A DNA stretch of 26,668 nucleotides, taken from a virus. Positions 4,572 to 12,571 of the stretch are shown one piece after another (position 1 is the first letter of the stretch; each line of letters starts with the position of its first letter). The notes below the pieces were generated by a model. That model did not search any database. It was not told the origin of the DNA and saw nothing but the letters and a program-made list of their open reading frames with translations. The position numbers and the translations under genes are program-made. The stretch spans positions 1-26,668 of IMG/VR virus record IMGVR_UViG_3300042981_000128, one strand, 5' to 3'.

Positions 4572-4910
4572 ATGGCTCTGATCGACACTGCTCCAAACCT
4601 CTACGGCCCCAAGTTCTTCGGGGACCTCTCGCTGTGCTTCATCGTGATCGAGAACACGGCGCGAGTCGCCGCGGAGAGCTCCGCCGAGACTGGCGTTACC
4701 AGCGCCGGGTCCGGTGTATACAACCTCACGTTCCCGAAGGCAACCCTTGGTTGGGTTCTCGGCCCTCCGACGCTGATTGGCGTGGCCGGCGCGACAGCGG
4801 CCGAGGTGATCGCGTTCGATGCGGACGCGGGCACCATGCAGATTGACACGGGTTCGGACCTGTCGGGTGGCGATCGCTGCCACGTGGTTCTGATTCTCGG
4901 AGCCCCGTAA
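4572..4910 (+). CDS. Probable capsid decoration or head-associated protein, 112 aa
   Basis: ATG 4572 has a strong AGGAGA ribosome site. The protein is beta-rich with short strands and Gly turns (LCFIVIENTARVA, GVYNLTFPKATLGWVLG, AEVIAFDADAGTMQIDTGSD, CHVVLILGAP), no signal peptide and no membrane segment. Size, composition and place directly after the major capsid gene suggest a decoration or head-stabilising protein; this is inferred from context and no family is recognised. Confidence 0.65.
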   Translation: MALIDTAPNLYGPKFFGDLSLCFIVIENTARVAAESSAETGVTSAGSGVYNLTFPKATLGWVLGPPTLIGVAGATAAEVIAFDADAGTMQIDTGSDLSGGDRCHVVLILGAP

Positions 4911-4938
4911 ACCTCTCGTTTTTTCAAAGGATACCCGA

Positions 4939-5493
4939 ATGTCTCTCACCAACTCCACCTCCACCTCGTTCGTCCAGATCCTCTACCCGACCCAGAGCTC
5001 TGGCGGCGCGAACGGCACGGACGCAATCCCCGGGAACAGCGTCACCGACCTGACCGGCCTTTTCAGGGCCGCGAGCGACGGTGATCGTCAGGCCCTCATG
5101 AAGATCTGCGGCGGGCTCGGTGGCCCGGACTACATCTTCACCGGCAATACGGCCGGCGCGGAGACAGTGAACTTCAGCGTCTCGTTCGCGAACCTCCTGA
5201 AGCTCTACGCCGCGCAGGTCTCGGGCGTCACCCGCCTGGCGATCACCGCGCGCGTGCACTGCCGCTCGGCAGCGGTCGCGACGTCGGGCTACTGGCAGGT
5301 CACCCAGGTGTTCGACGATATCTCGGGCACCATGACGGCGCTCGGCACCCAGGCCGTGGACGAATGGATCGAAGGCGCGGCCACGACGGACCCGGCGCTG
5401 ACGAACAGCGGCAGCAACACGCTCCAGGTCGCTGTCACCTCGCTGGCGGCCGCGGCTGTTCGCGTCGAGCTGTTCGTCGACCACGTGGCGTAA
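4939..5493 (+). CDS. Virion structural protein candidate, head-associated, 184 aa
   Basis: AAAGGA lies 9 nt before ATG 4939. The product is Ser/Thr/Ala-rich, with a disordered N-terminus (SLTNSTSTSFVQILYPTQSS), a helical stretch and several beta strands (FSVSFANLLKLYAAQVS, RLAITARVHC, VRVELFVDHVA). It looks like a secreted-free, beta-rich virion protein such as a second decoration or head fibre subunit. It lies between the 112-aa capsid neighbour and the lysis cassette. A small hairpin follows. Function inferred only from position and composition. Confidence 0.6.
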   Translation: MSLTNSTSTSFVQILYPTQSSGGANGTDAIPGNSVTDLTGLFRAASDGDRQALMKICGGLGGPDYIFTGNTAGAETVNFSVSFANLLKLYAAQVSGVTRLAITARVHCRSAAVATSGYWQVTQVFDDISGTMTALGTQAVDEWIEGAATTDPALTNSGSNTLQVAVTSLAAAAVRVELFVDHVA

Positions 5494-5495
5494 CA

Positions 5496-5511
5496 CCCCG
5501 CGCGTGCGGGG
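5496..5511 (+). other. Hairpin covering the ribosome site of the 49-aa gene
   Basis: CCCCGC (5496-5501) and GCGGGG (5506-5511) pair around the loop GCGT. The 3' arm GCGGGG is part of the GGGGAG ribosome site of the next gene, so the hairpin could hide it until ribosomes terminating at 5493 open the structure. It could also act as a weak terminator; there is no T tract. Confidence 0.35.
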
Positions 5512-5519
5512 AGAAAGCG

Positions 5520-5669
5520 TTGCACCGCATGTTCCTGTACGATGAAGCTGGGGAGCTCTGGGAGGTCCCCGAGGAAGACGTGGAGCTGGAGCCGGACGGC
5601 TCGGGCTTCTGGCTTCTGGCCGCAGAAGACGAGGACTCGGAAGAGTTCTACGCCTTCGAGGCCGAGTAA
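5520..5669 (+). CDS. Small very acidic protein, 49 aa
   Basis: TTG at 5520 sits 6 nt after GGAG, while the in-frame ATG at 5529 is 15 nt away, so the TTG start is preferred; starting at ATG gives 46 residues. The product is extremely acidic (about a third Asp/Glu) with aromatic residues between: MFLYDEAGELWEVPEEDVEL and DEDSEEFYAFEAE. No family recognised. Its charge suggests a DNA mimic or a binder of a basic partner, which is speculation. It sits between head genes and the lysis cassette. Confidence 0.55.
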   Translation: MHRMFLYDEAGELWEVPEEDVELEPDGSGFWLLAAEDEDSEEFYAFEAE

Positions 5670-5748
5670 CCCCGTCGAGGCTCCCAGCCGAGACACCCGC
5701 GCGTGCCCCCGCGGATCGCATAAGTAGGGGCGCCCCAAAGGTTTTTTC

Positions 5749-6009
5749 ATGCCCAACATTCTCAAGAACAAGCAGGTTCAGGCCGCGTTCGTGGCCCTGA
5801 TTCTCGCAGTCCTCGCGGCCCTCGGCCTCCAGGGCTGCAAGACGCTCCAGCCCGCGGAGCTCCCCGCCTACAACCGGTGCCTGACCGAGGCCGAGGCCGA
5901 CGCGCAGGCCAAGGTCAACGCTGAGTGTCCGGCCGGCGTCGAGGCGTGCCCCGCGTTCGACCGCATCGTGGCAGAGCTCGAAGCCGCGCAGAAAGGGTGC
6001 CGCCCATGA
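5749..6009 (+). CDS. Putative lipoprotein or membrane-anchored protein in the lysis cassette, 86 aa
   Basis: A short basic N-terminus (NILKNKQ) is followed by a hydrophobic stretch (~10-27) and LQGC at 27-30, close to a lipobox although Gln at -2 is unusual. The rest is soluble, Ala/Glu-rich, with several more cysteines (CLTEAEADAQ, AECPAGVEACPAFDR). The position just upstream of an endolysin suggests a spanin-like or other lysis role, but the length and cysteine content are not diagnostic. Its stop overlaps the next start as ATGA. A run of six T residues precedes the ATG, with AAAGG before it. Confidence 0.5.
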   Translation: MPNILKNKQVQAAFVALILAVLAALGLQGCKTLQPAELPAYNRCLTEAEADAQAKVNAECPAGVEACPAFDRIVAELEAAQKGCRP

Positions 6010-6170
6010 GCTACCTCACCCTCGCACGGTTGCTGCTCTCCCTCGCCCCGAGCCTGCGCACGGCTCTGGTGGCGCTGATCAAGGCCCTCCAGTCCGGTGA
6101 CGAGGCGAAGGCGTTCGAGGCCTACGAGGCCGCACGCCGGGTCGCGTTCATCGCGAGGCAGAAGCGCTGA
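6006..6170 (+). CDS. Small hydrophobic/amphipathic protein in the lysis cassette, 54 aa
   Basis: ATG 6006 overlaps the previous stop (ATGA) and its own TGA overlaps the next ATG (TGATG at 6168-6172), so it is coupled on both sides. Residues ~3-30 (YLTLARLLLSLAPSLRTALVALIKALQ) are hydrophobic with a few basic residues, enough for one amphipathic or membrane helix, then an acidic hinge and a basic end (ARRVAFIARQKR). A small holin or pinholin-type role is possible because of the neighbouring endolysin, but the helix is interrupted by Pro and Arg. Confidence 0.5.
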   Translation: MSYLTLARLLLSLAPSLRTALVALIKALQSGDEAKAFEAYEAARRVAFIARQKR

Positions 6171-6376
6171 TGGCTGCGCCGCTCCCGCCGCTCCCCATGG
6201 GGGACGAGCTCGAAGGCGCGCCGGTCGAAGGTCCCGAAGATCTGGACGCGCCGCTGGCCGGGCTCGAAGATCTCGACCCTCAGTTCGCGGCCGACGTCTC
6301 GGAGGCGTTGCCCGACCTCTCGGACGAACAGATCGCCGCGCTCCAGCGCGCAGTCCTCGGCTTGCTCGGACGGTGA
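6170..6376 (+). CDS. Small acidic Pro/Leu-rich protein, 68 aa
   Basis: Starts with a TGATG overlap and ends 3 nt before the endolysin ATG, so it belongs to the lysis operon. Acidic with repeats of LEDLD and EDLDAP type (EGPEDLDAPLAGLEDLDPQ), then a helical C-terminus (LSDEQIAALQRAVLGLLGR). No signal or membrane segment and no known family. It could be an endolysin partner or regulator, inferred only from its position. Confidence 0.5.
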   Translation: MAAPLPPLPMGDELEGAPVEGPEDLDAPLAGLEDLDPQFAADVSEALPDLSDEQIAALQRAVLGLLGR

Positions 6377-6379
6377 ACC

Positions 6380-6763
6380 ATGCCGCTCGGGAAGGCCTCG
6401 AAGCTGAAGCTGGCGACGTGCCACCCTGACCTCCGGAGGCTGATCGAAGCTGTCGCGGCCGGGGTGGACCAGGGCGATCTGACCTACGCCGGGATCACCG
6501 ATATCACGGTGCTCTGTGGCTACCGCGGCCAGGCCGAGCAGGATCAGGCCGTCGCAGACGGCGCGTCCGAGACTCCGTGGCCCCGCAGCAAGCACAATCG
6601 CGTCCCGGCTGACGCCGTGGACGTCTCCCCCTATCCCGTGGACTGGGATGTCCGCCGGCTGGAGATCCTCCACGCCTACATCGCGGGCGTCGCCCATGCG
6701 CTCGGGATCGACCTGTTCGATATCTCGTGGGATCGGCCCCACATCCAGAGGAACGTTCCCTAA
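6380..6763 (+). CDS. Endolysin: M15-type zinc peptidase (L-Ala-D-Glu peptidase-like), 127 aa
   Basis: Cleaves the peptide stems of peptidoglycan at the end of infection. The sequence follows the peptidase M15_4 pattern: GITDITVLCGYR and EQDQAVADGASE (~38-63), then SKH with zinc ligand His72, AVDVSPYP with Asp81, Trp89, a helix (HAYIAGVAHALGID), and DRPHIQ with the third ligand His121. T5-type endolysin has this architecture at a similar length. Two residues appear to be inserted between the His and Asp ligands compared with the common SxHxxGxAxD spacing. There is no signal peptide, so export needs a holin. Stop and the next start overlap as TAATG (6761-6765). Confidence 0.85.
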   Translation: MPLGKASKLKLATCHPDLRRLIEAVAAGVDQGDLTYAGITDITVLCGYRGQAEQDQAVADGASETPWPRSKHNRVPADAVDVSPYPVDWDVRRLEILHAYIAGVAHALGIDLFDISWDRPHIQRNVP

Positions 6764-7560
6764 TGTTCACCCAGACCCTCGGCACGACCACGACCGGCTT
6801 CGAAGGCGAGTTCCGCTATCTGTCGGACACGGAGGGCCTGGGTACGTCCGTCGGGCGCCACCCGAGCGCCAACCTGCTCCCGGTGTTCAATTCGAGCTAC
6901 CGGCGGCTCCGGGAGTTCGTGGTCAGCCTCGGGTACACCCAGTTTTGCCGGCCCGGCACGACCACGGCGCTCCCGACAAGCGCGGTGGAGACGGGCGAGA
7001 CGTACGCCGTGATCGACGTGGGCACGGACGGGAGCGCCACGGGCGTCTCCAACATCGAACAGATCAAGATGTTCGACGTCAAGGGGACTAACGGCCAGTG
7101 GCGCACGCTCCCCGAGGTGACGATCCTCCAGCTCCGGGACTACGCCAGCACCGTCTCCGGGCCGCCCCGCGCGTGGTGCTGGCTGAACGGGCCCGCCTTC
7201 GGGGCGCTGGCTTCCCAGTCCAAGGGCTCGATCGCCGTGACGCCCGTCCCGAACGGCGGAAGCTACAAGCTGTGGACCATGGCCGAGGCGATCCCGGTCA
7301 GCGGCACGTCCGACTTTTTCATCTACCACACCGAGGACTGGCGCATGTGGCACATGTACGATGCCATGAGCCAGATCGTGGGCGCTCGCGACAAGGACAC
7401 GGCCAAAAAGCTGGACTATATCGTGAACAACCGGCTGAACGTCAACGTCCCCGGGAGCCCGGCCTACAACATCTCGACCCAGCGCCCGACCGCGGCCGGC
7501 CCTCGCACGTGGACGCGGTCTAGCGCCTACCGCGGCGCCATGCCGCGCTGGGGGCGGTAA
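6763..7560 (+). CDS. Head-tail adaptor candidate (P22 gp4-like), 265 aa
   Basis: ATG 6763 overlaps the endolysin stop (TAATG). Residues ~36-60 (NLLPVFNSSYRRLREFVVSLGY) match the N-terminal helix pattern of podovirus adaptor proteins that bind the portal (an Asn-Ser-Ser-Tyr helix followed by a beta-rich part). Further on comes a beta-rich middle (QWRTLPEVTILQLRDYAST, PPRAWCWLNGP) and an aromatic helix (FFIYHTEDWRMWHMYDAMSQ). Larger than the ~166-aa P22 gp4. It joins the tail fibre gene by another TAATG overlap. The function is inferred from this pattern and from the tail gene context; a tail accessory factor is the alternative. Confidence 0.5.
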   Translation: MFTQTLGTTTTGFEGEFRYLSDTEGLGTSVGRHPSANLLPVFNSSYRRLREFVVSLGYTQFCRPGTTTALPTSAVETGETYAVIDVGTDGSATGVSNIEQIKMFDVKGTNGQWRTLPEVTILQLRDYASTVSGPPRAWCWLNGPAFGALASQSKGSIAVTPVPNGGSYKLWTMAEAIPVSGTSDFFIYHTEDWRMWHMYDAMSQIVGARDKDTAKKLDYIVNNRLNVNVPGSPAYNISTQRPTAAGPRTWTRSSAYRGAMPRWGR

Positions 7561-9302
7561 TGCCGGTCCGTCGCTTTCAGCCGCCGGGCGCCGGGGAGCT
7601 CCCGCGCGCCTCGTTCGATCGCGTCTCCCAGGTGATCGACGAGCTGGCGCCGCTGGAGCAGTTCCCGCTCCGCGCGGAAGCGCAGCTGAACGTTGCGGCC
7701 GGTTCGTTCACACGCCTGGCGCCGCGCTCGGCCGGACAGAACGTAATGATCCCGCGCGCCTCGGCCGCAAACTTCGGCCAGACCATTACGCTGTTCGTCA
7801 AGAGCTCTGCGGGAGCGCTGCGGGTGCGAGCTGTCGACGGAACGATCAACGGAGAGACCTCGGTCAGTTTCGGGGCCAGGATCACGGCCGTGATCGTGCT
7901 CGTGTCCGACGGAGACGCCGGCTGGGCTTGCGCTACCGCGCTCGACACTTTGCCGGCGATCCCGGCCGGAACTGTGCTGGGCAACCCAGCAGGTGGCACG
8001 GACCCGGACGTTGTTCAGCCGATCGACGCGCTCGACGCTTTGCCAGCGATCCCGGCTGGAACTGTGCTGGGCAACCCAGCGGGCGGCACGGACCCGGACA
8101 CGGCGCAAGCGCTAACCGGTGTGCAGGTCGGCGAGATCATGCGCTGGAGCACGGTCCAAACGATTAGCCTTTCGCCTGGCGGGACGTTCGCCAATGTGAC
8201 TATTGATGAGAACGCCAATATTGTGCGTTTCACCAACGGCGGCGCGACCGCGATCGTTGAAAGCATCGCGGCTCCCGCTCGCGCCGGGCAGGTGTTCTTT
8301 GCGACGATGGCCACCGGGGGTGGTGATGAAACGATCTTCCTCCCGGAAGTGTCGACCGCTACGGACAACAACCGAATCGAAACGCCCGGTGACATTCCGT
8401 TTCGGATCGCCGATCATCTCTACGCGCTTTTCGCGTACGTCGACACAGGCGCGCGCGCGCGATGGGTAATTATCGGCCCGCCCTCCGGCACCTACGCGCG
8501 AACCGAACAGAGCATCTCGGCCGCCGGAGCCGTTACGACGCTAGAGCCCGCGGCGACGGCCGTCAGCTTCAGCAACACTCGCGCCGTGATCGACAGCATC
8601 AACGGCGGAACGGACACGGGTCGGCTCCTTTACTGCCGTTTTGTCGGCACGGGCCCACACACCGTCAAGCACAACGGTGCGGGCGGGGGAACTGAAGCAG
8701 ACATCATCTGTCCGGGCAACACAAACAAGTTGTTCAACACCCGGGGCTCATTCTTGCTGCGCGCGATCGGATCATCCGGCTGGACAATGCTTTACGGCAC
8801 GAGCGATCCCGTCGTCGGGACGAGCAACCTCGGCGTCTCGACGGGATCGGCGACCGACCAGCGCATTGCTCAGATCACGATCGGAGGCGGCACCGTATAT
8901 GAAGGCATGATCTGGGAGTTTTTCGGCGCCATGCGGGTTAGCCGCGGCGCGACGAACACAGCCATGAACAACATGATCCGCTTCGAGTGTCCTCTTGGAA
9001 CGGCACAACTAAACTCGGGCAACATTGTCCTGAACACGACCAACGGCTTCACCGGCGCGGTGCAGATCCGCGGAACGATCACATTCGGCGCGCCCGGCGC
9101 GACCTGTCCGATCTACGTCGCGGGTGAGATCATCCAGACGGCTACGGCCGCGGCGCCGGCTATCATTCTGCCAACCCCCAGCCTCGTGGCAACGGTGGAC
9201 ACCACGGCTGACTTCGGAATGGCGATCGAGGGCGACTCAAGCGCAGGCGTGGCGGGCACCGCGAGGGTGCCGGTCGCTGGGTATATCAGGCAGGTGTTCT
9301 AA
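7560..9302 (+). CDS. Tail fibre or receptor-binding protein candidate, 580 aa
   Basis: Rich in Gly, Ala, Thr and Asn with long beta-strand-forming segments, few charged residues and no enzyme motif. N-terminal ~1-60 may attach to the virion. Residues ~127-180 hold two copies of LPAIPAGTVLGNPAGGTDPD at a 30-residue period, a motif type often seen at collar or shaft regions of tail fibres. The C-terminal part (~280-580) is a long beta-rich region as in trimeric fibres or spikes. The start is coupled (TAATG at 7558-7562) to the adaptor gene and the stop to the holin-like gene. No intramolecular chaperone motif or polysaccharide lyase motif could be recognised by eye. Host receptor unknown. Confidence 0.65.
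   Translation: MPVRRFQPPGAGELPRASFDRVSQVIDELAPLEQFPLRAEAQLNVAAGSFTRLAPRSAGQNVMIPRASAANFGQTITLFVKSSAGALRVRAVDGTINGETSVSFGARITAVIVLVSDGDAGWACATALDTLPAIPAGTVLGNPAGGTDPDVVQPIDALDALPAIPAGTVLGNPAGGTDPDTAQALTGVQVGEIMRWSTVQTISLSPGGTFANVTIDENANIVRFTNGGATAIVESIAAPARAGQVFFATMATGGGDETIFLPEVSTATDNNRIETPGDIPFRIADHLYALFAYVDTGARARWVIIGPPSGTYARTEQSISAAGAVTTLEPAATAVSFSNTRAVIDSINGGTDTGRLLYCRFVGTGPHTVKHNGAGGGTEADIICPGNTNKLFNTRGSFLLRAIGSSGWTMLYGTSDPVVGTSNLGVSTGSATDQRIAQITIGGGTVYEGMIWEFFGAMRVSRGATNTAMNNMIRFECPLGTAQLNSGNIVLNTTNGFTGAVQIRGTITFGAPGATCPIYVAGEIIQTATAAAPAIILPTPSLVATVDTTADFGMAIEGDSSAGVAGTARVPVAGYIRQVF
7938..8099 (+). repeat. Two direct 72-bp repeats in the tail fibre gene, period 90 bp
   Basis: 7938-8009 and 8028-8099 are nearly identical (start gcgctcgac, end gacccggac), differing at a handful of mostly silent positions. 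They encode the ALDxLPAIPAGTVLGNPAGG segment twice, joined by 6 residues (VVQPID). The 90-bp period keeps frame, so units can be gained or lost by recombination, changing the fibre shaft length. Confidence 0.85.
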
Positions 9303-9478
9303 TGGTGAAAAACAGCGGTGTACGGCTTGACGCGAAAACGATTGCGGCGATCGCGGCTCTGGTGGCGGCCATCTCGGGGGGCGTGGAGATGCGCGTTCAG
9401 ATCGGGCTCTTGACTCAGAAGGTCGACCGAATCGAGGCTCGGCTAGACAACATCGACCGCGTGGCGCACCGGGAGTAA
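9302..9478 (+). CDS. Holin-like small membrane protein with coiled coil, 58 aa
   Basis: ATG 9302 overlaps the fibre stop (TAATG). Residues ~14-28 (TIAAIAALVAAISGG) form a short membrane segment and ~29-57 a coiled coil (VEMRVQIGLLTQKVDRIEARLDNIDRVAHRE). This one-helix plus coiled-coil layout resembles small XhlA/holin-type or membrane-anchored accessory proteins. It ends 3 nt before the ATG of the nozzle-like gene, so it is embedded between two tail genes and lies 2.5 kb from the endolysin. It could be the holin or a virion membrane anchor. Confidence 0.6.
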   Translation: MVKNSGVRLDAKTIAAIAALVAAISGGVEMRVQIGLLTQKVDRIEARLDNIDRVAHRE

Positions 9479-9481
9479 GGC

Positions 9482-12400
9482 ATGGCACGAGTTTTTGATG
9501 TTCTGTTCAACACGGGCCAGGATGAGGGGGCAGATCGAATTGCGCTCCCCGAGGGAAGCTTTCGCCTCATGCAGAACGCGCGGCTAACTCGCGACGGGCG
9601 CGTTGAGGTCCGCCCACAGTACGTCGCGCTGAACAACGACGTTTACACGGCGTGTGGCGGCGAGATGCGTGCGTTCGACTTGACGATCTATGACGACAAG
9701 CTAATCGCCTTCGGGGCCGGCTCCAGCATCAGCTCCACGCCCGGATATGCAAAGGACGTCTACACCTACCTCGGGAGCGGCGCGCCCGCCACGTGGAAGG
9801 GGTTGTTTGACGACACGATCAGCTACCCGGCGCTCCCCGTCGTCTCCGACCTGGAGATCGCCTGGCAAGCGCCGGCGGGCTTCTACGCTGACAGCCACGA
9901 CGTGGCATATACGAACGGCCATGCGTGCGTCTGCATGTGCGACGTGTCCGCCACGACCGGGCGCGCGTTCGTGCTCCGAGACGGCGTGCTGCTCCAGACC
10001 AAGGTGTTCTCCAGCGTCCGATCCATGCGGGTCGTGGCCGTGGGGAACAGCTTCGTTCTCATGTCTCGCACCACGTCTGACACGGTCCAGGCTTCGACGT
10101 TCGACACGACCTCTGTTTCGAGCTGGACGGCCATGGCCGACATGAACGGGCTCACGGGCGGGGCAATCAGCGGAACTACCGGCTGGGATGCTTGCTCGAT
10201 CCCGGGCTCCACCACGGACTGGCTCGTGGCCGTGCCGCGGCCGGGCTCGACGCGCGTGGAGGTTCGCCGCTACCGGATCACCACGTTCACCAGCTCCACG
10301 GTATGGTCCAACATCGATAATAACTTCGTGGGAGATCCCGGGCTCGCGACGGACGGGACGAACACGATCCTGGCCGTGCGCAACAGCTCCACGAACAACG
10401 TTGTTCTCCGGACGATCAGCAACGCGGGGGCCACCACGGCCGGCCCAACCAACGTGATTGGCGCGGGCACGGGCCACGACAATCCGATCGGCGCGCCGGC
10501 ACTCTCGGTCGTCACCACGAATCGCGTTTGCATCCAGAGCCAGGTGGGGCTTACGGGCCAGGACAGCGTCTATTCCGTTCGGGACATTGACGATCACGGG
10601 CTGGTGGCCTCGGGGGTGTATGAGCAGACGCGGGTCTACTCCAAGCTGTTCAACGTGGAGCGCACGACCACGCTGGACGAGGCCTTCGGTCTGGGCACGG
10701 TGCGAACCGGCACGATCGGCGGAGTCGGCGCTCTGTACGGCACGACGATCCAGGGGACCGTTCTGGGATACCTGCTGGAGGCCCGGTTCAATTACAACGT
10801 GGCCGACTTCATGGCCCAGACGATCGTCACCAACTACCACGGCTGGCCCAGCGTGGCCGAGGACGGGGAAGGGAACTTCTGGGGGGTTGCTTCGATCTCC
10901 GACGAGTCGGGCCTTGGAATCTCGAACACCCAGCCTGGCACGCCGCAGCTGGTCAAGTTCAAGGCCGGCTCTCCCGCGCGCAAGCAGACGGCCGAGATGC
11001 AGGGCGCTCTCTACATCGCCGGCGGGTTCGTCGGCTATTACGACGGCGTCTGGCTCGTGGAGTCGGGCTTCCTGGACATTCCGCAGATCAGCTCCGTCGT
11101 GCAAGGCACGACCGGCAGCCTGACGCAGCTGGCCACCTACAAGTATTGCGCGATCTGGGAGTGGACTGACGCGCTCGGCCGCGTGCACCGCTCGGAGCCC
11201 AGCCTCATCACAGACGTCGCGCTGACCGGCTCGAACGACTCCGTGACGCTGGAGCTCCGCAGCGCCCACAGCGTGCGAAACATCGACCTCCAGGGCGCCG
11301 GCTCGCTGGTCCAGAGCGTCGTCTACCGCATCGTTCCGGACGATTCGGTGTTCTACCGCGTGGGCCAGGTTGCCCAGCTGACGGGTGAAGCCGGCTACTG
11401 CGATCCCGTCGACTTCGAGGATACCACGGCGGACGCTGACCTGGAGATCCGCCCGGTCGCCTACTTCCAGGCGCAGAAGCCCACGGTCAACGTCGCGCTG
11501 CCGTCGTGCCGGTTCATCTCCGCCGGGCGCGACCGGCTGATCCTTGGAGGCCTCCCGGATCCCTACCTCGTGGTGTTCTCCCAGCTCCCGTTCCCCGGCG
11601 AGCCGATCGAAGGGGCGGACTACTCCACCGAGCTGGCTTACCAGGCGCGGCTCCCCGAGCGCGTGACGGCCGTTTCCGGGTTCGGGGACACCTACCTGGC
11701 TTTCACGGCCTCTGCTGTCTACGAGATCCCGGGCGCCGGCCCCCAGCGCAACGGCACGGGCGAGTTTTTCGCGCCGCGGGCGATCTACTCGGACGGCGGC
11801 TGCATCGACTGGCGCTCTGTGGTCGACACGGCCAACGGGATCTTTTTCCAGCTCGCCTCGAACAAGATCTACCGCGTGACGCCGGCGGGCGCGGTGGAGT
11901 TCGTGGGGGAGCGGGTTCAAGACACGCTGACGAGCTTCCCCGTCGTGCGCGCGGCCGCGCTCTGCACCGAAAGCCAGCGGGTCGTGTTCGCGGTCGTGGA
12001 CGACGACGACGATCCCACAGACGGAGGGCTGCTGGTCTACGACCTGATCCACGACGCTTGGAGCTTCGATACCATCGGCGTGACGGCCAGCCTCGTGGAG
12101 TATGAGGGCCGGATTGCCTACGTCCAGGACGGCCTGGTCTACCTGGAGGAAGCTTCCGCCGGCGTGGGCTCGGGCGCGCTGCCTACCCTCAGCCTTCGAA
12201 CGGGGAGCTTCCGCCTGTTCCCCGCCTCCGGCCAGGGCACGGTGTGCAAGATCGTCCTCCAGGGAACCTACCTCGGGGACAGCACCCTGGAGGCGTTCAT
12301 CTCCTACGACGACGGCAAGACCTGGACCAGCATGGGGACGGACGCGCTGACGGCGGCGAACAAGGTTAATCCGGTCAGCGGGTCGGCTGTCGTCTCCGGA

Positions 12401-12571
12401 GACCCAATCACGTCCGTGTTTTGCCCGCGCCGGCGGGAGGTCGACAGGTTCGCCCTGCGCTTCGACCTGACGAACGGATCCAACACTGGTGGAACCCGCT
12501 TGCATATGCTATCATTGGAAGTAGAGGCAAACGAGTTCATCACCCGCCAACCCGCAAGGAACCAGCGCTAA
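9482..12571 (+). CDS. Tail nozzle or tubular protein candidate (podovirus gp10/gp12-like), 1029 aa
   Basis: A very large beta-rich protein. It starts MARVFDVLFNTGQDEGADRIALPEGSFRLM with NAR soon after, resembling the start of podovirus nozzle or DNA-stabilisation proteins (a QNxRLTRDGRVEVRP segment). Repeated short strands with Asp/Gly turns suggest a beta-propeller, and near residues 849-862 the motif GGLLVYDLIHDAWSF is of the type seen in these hub proteins. It would form the distal tube closing the podovirus tail. The TAATG overlap with the next gene (12569-12573) ties it to the ejection proteins. Other nozzle proteins are 450-800 aa, so this one is long and probably carries extra domains. 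Assigned by pattern and neighbours; a tail hub is an alternative. Confidence 0.55.
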   Translation: MARVFDVLFNTGQDEGADRIALPEGSFRLMQNARLTRDGRVEVRPQYVALNNDVYTACGGEMRAFDLTIYDDKLIAFGAGSSISSTPGYAKDVYTYLGSGAPATWKGLFDDTISYPALPVVSDLEIAWQAPAGFYADSHDVAYTNGHACVCMCDVSATTGRAFVLRDGVLLQTKVFSSVRSMRVVAVGNSFVLMSRTTSDTVQASTFDTTSVSSWTAMADMNGLTGGAISGTTGWDACSIPGSTTDWLVAVPRPGSTRVEVRRYRITTFTSSTVWSNIDNNFVGDPGLATDGTNTILAVRNSSTNNVVLRTISNAGATTAGPTNVIGAGTGHDNPIGAPALSVVTTNRVCIQSQVGLTGQDSVYSVRDIDDHGLVASGVYEQTRVYSKLFNVERTTTLDEAFGLGTVRTGTIGGVGALYGTTIQGTVLGYLLEARFNYNVADFMAQTIVTNYHGWPSVAEDGEGNFWGVASISDESGLGISNTQPGTPQLVKFKAGSPARKQTAEMQGALYIAGGFVGYYDGVWLVESGFLDIPQISSVVQGTTGSLTQLATYKYCAIWEWTDALGRVHRSEPSLITDVALTGSNDSVTLELRSAHSVRNIDLQGAGSLVQSVVYRIVPDDSVFYRVGQVAQLTGEAGYCDPVDFEDTTADADLEIRPVAYFQAQKPTVNVALPSCRFISAGRDRLILGGLPDPYLVVFSQLPFPGEPIEGADYSTELAYQARLPERVTAVSGFGDTYLAFTASAVYEIPGAGPQRNGTGEFFAPRAIYSDGGCIDWRSVVDTANGIFFQLASNKIYRVTPAGAVEFVGERVQDTLTSFPVVRAAALCTESQRVVFAVVDDDDDPTDGGLLVYDLIHDAWSFDTIGVTASLVEYEGRIAYVQDGLVYLEEASAGVGSGALPTLSLRTGSFRLFPASGQGTVCKIVLQGTYLGDSTLEAFISYDDGKTWTSMGTDALTAANKVNPVSGSAVVSGDPITSVFCPRRREVDRFALRFDLTNGSNTGGTRLHMLSLEVEANEFITRQPARNQR

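Noticed and set aside
3215-4588. Minus-strand open frame of 457 codons opposite the capsid gene
   Set aside because: Shadow of the capsid frame, with Arg/Asp/Val/His bias and no credible start signal.
9701-12505. Long minus-strand open frame (over 900 codons) opposite the nozzle-like gene
   Set aside because: It is the antisense shadow of a GC-rich coding gene: Arg/Gly/Ala/His-rich composition with no domain, and the plus-strand frame is clearly the real one.
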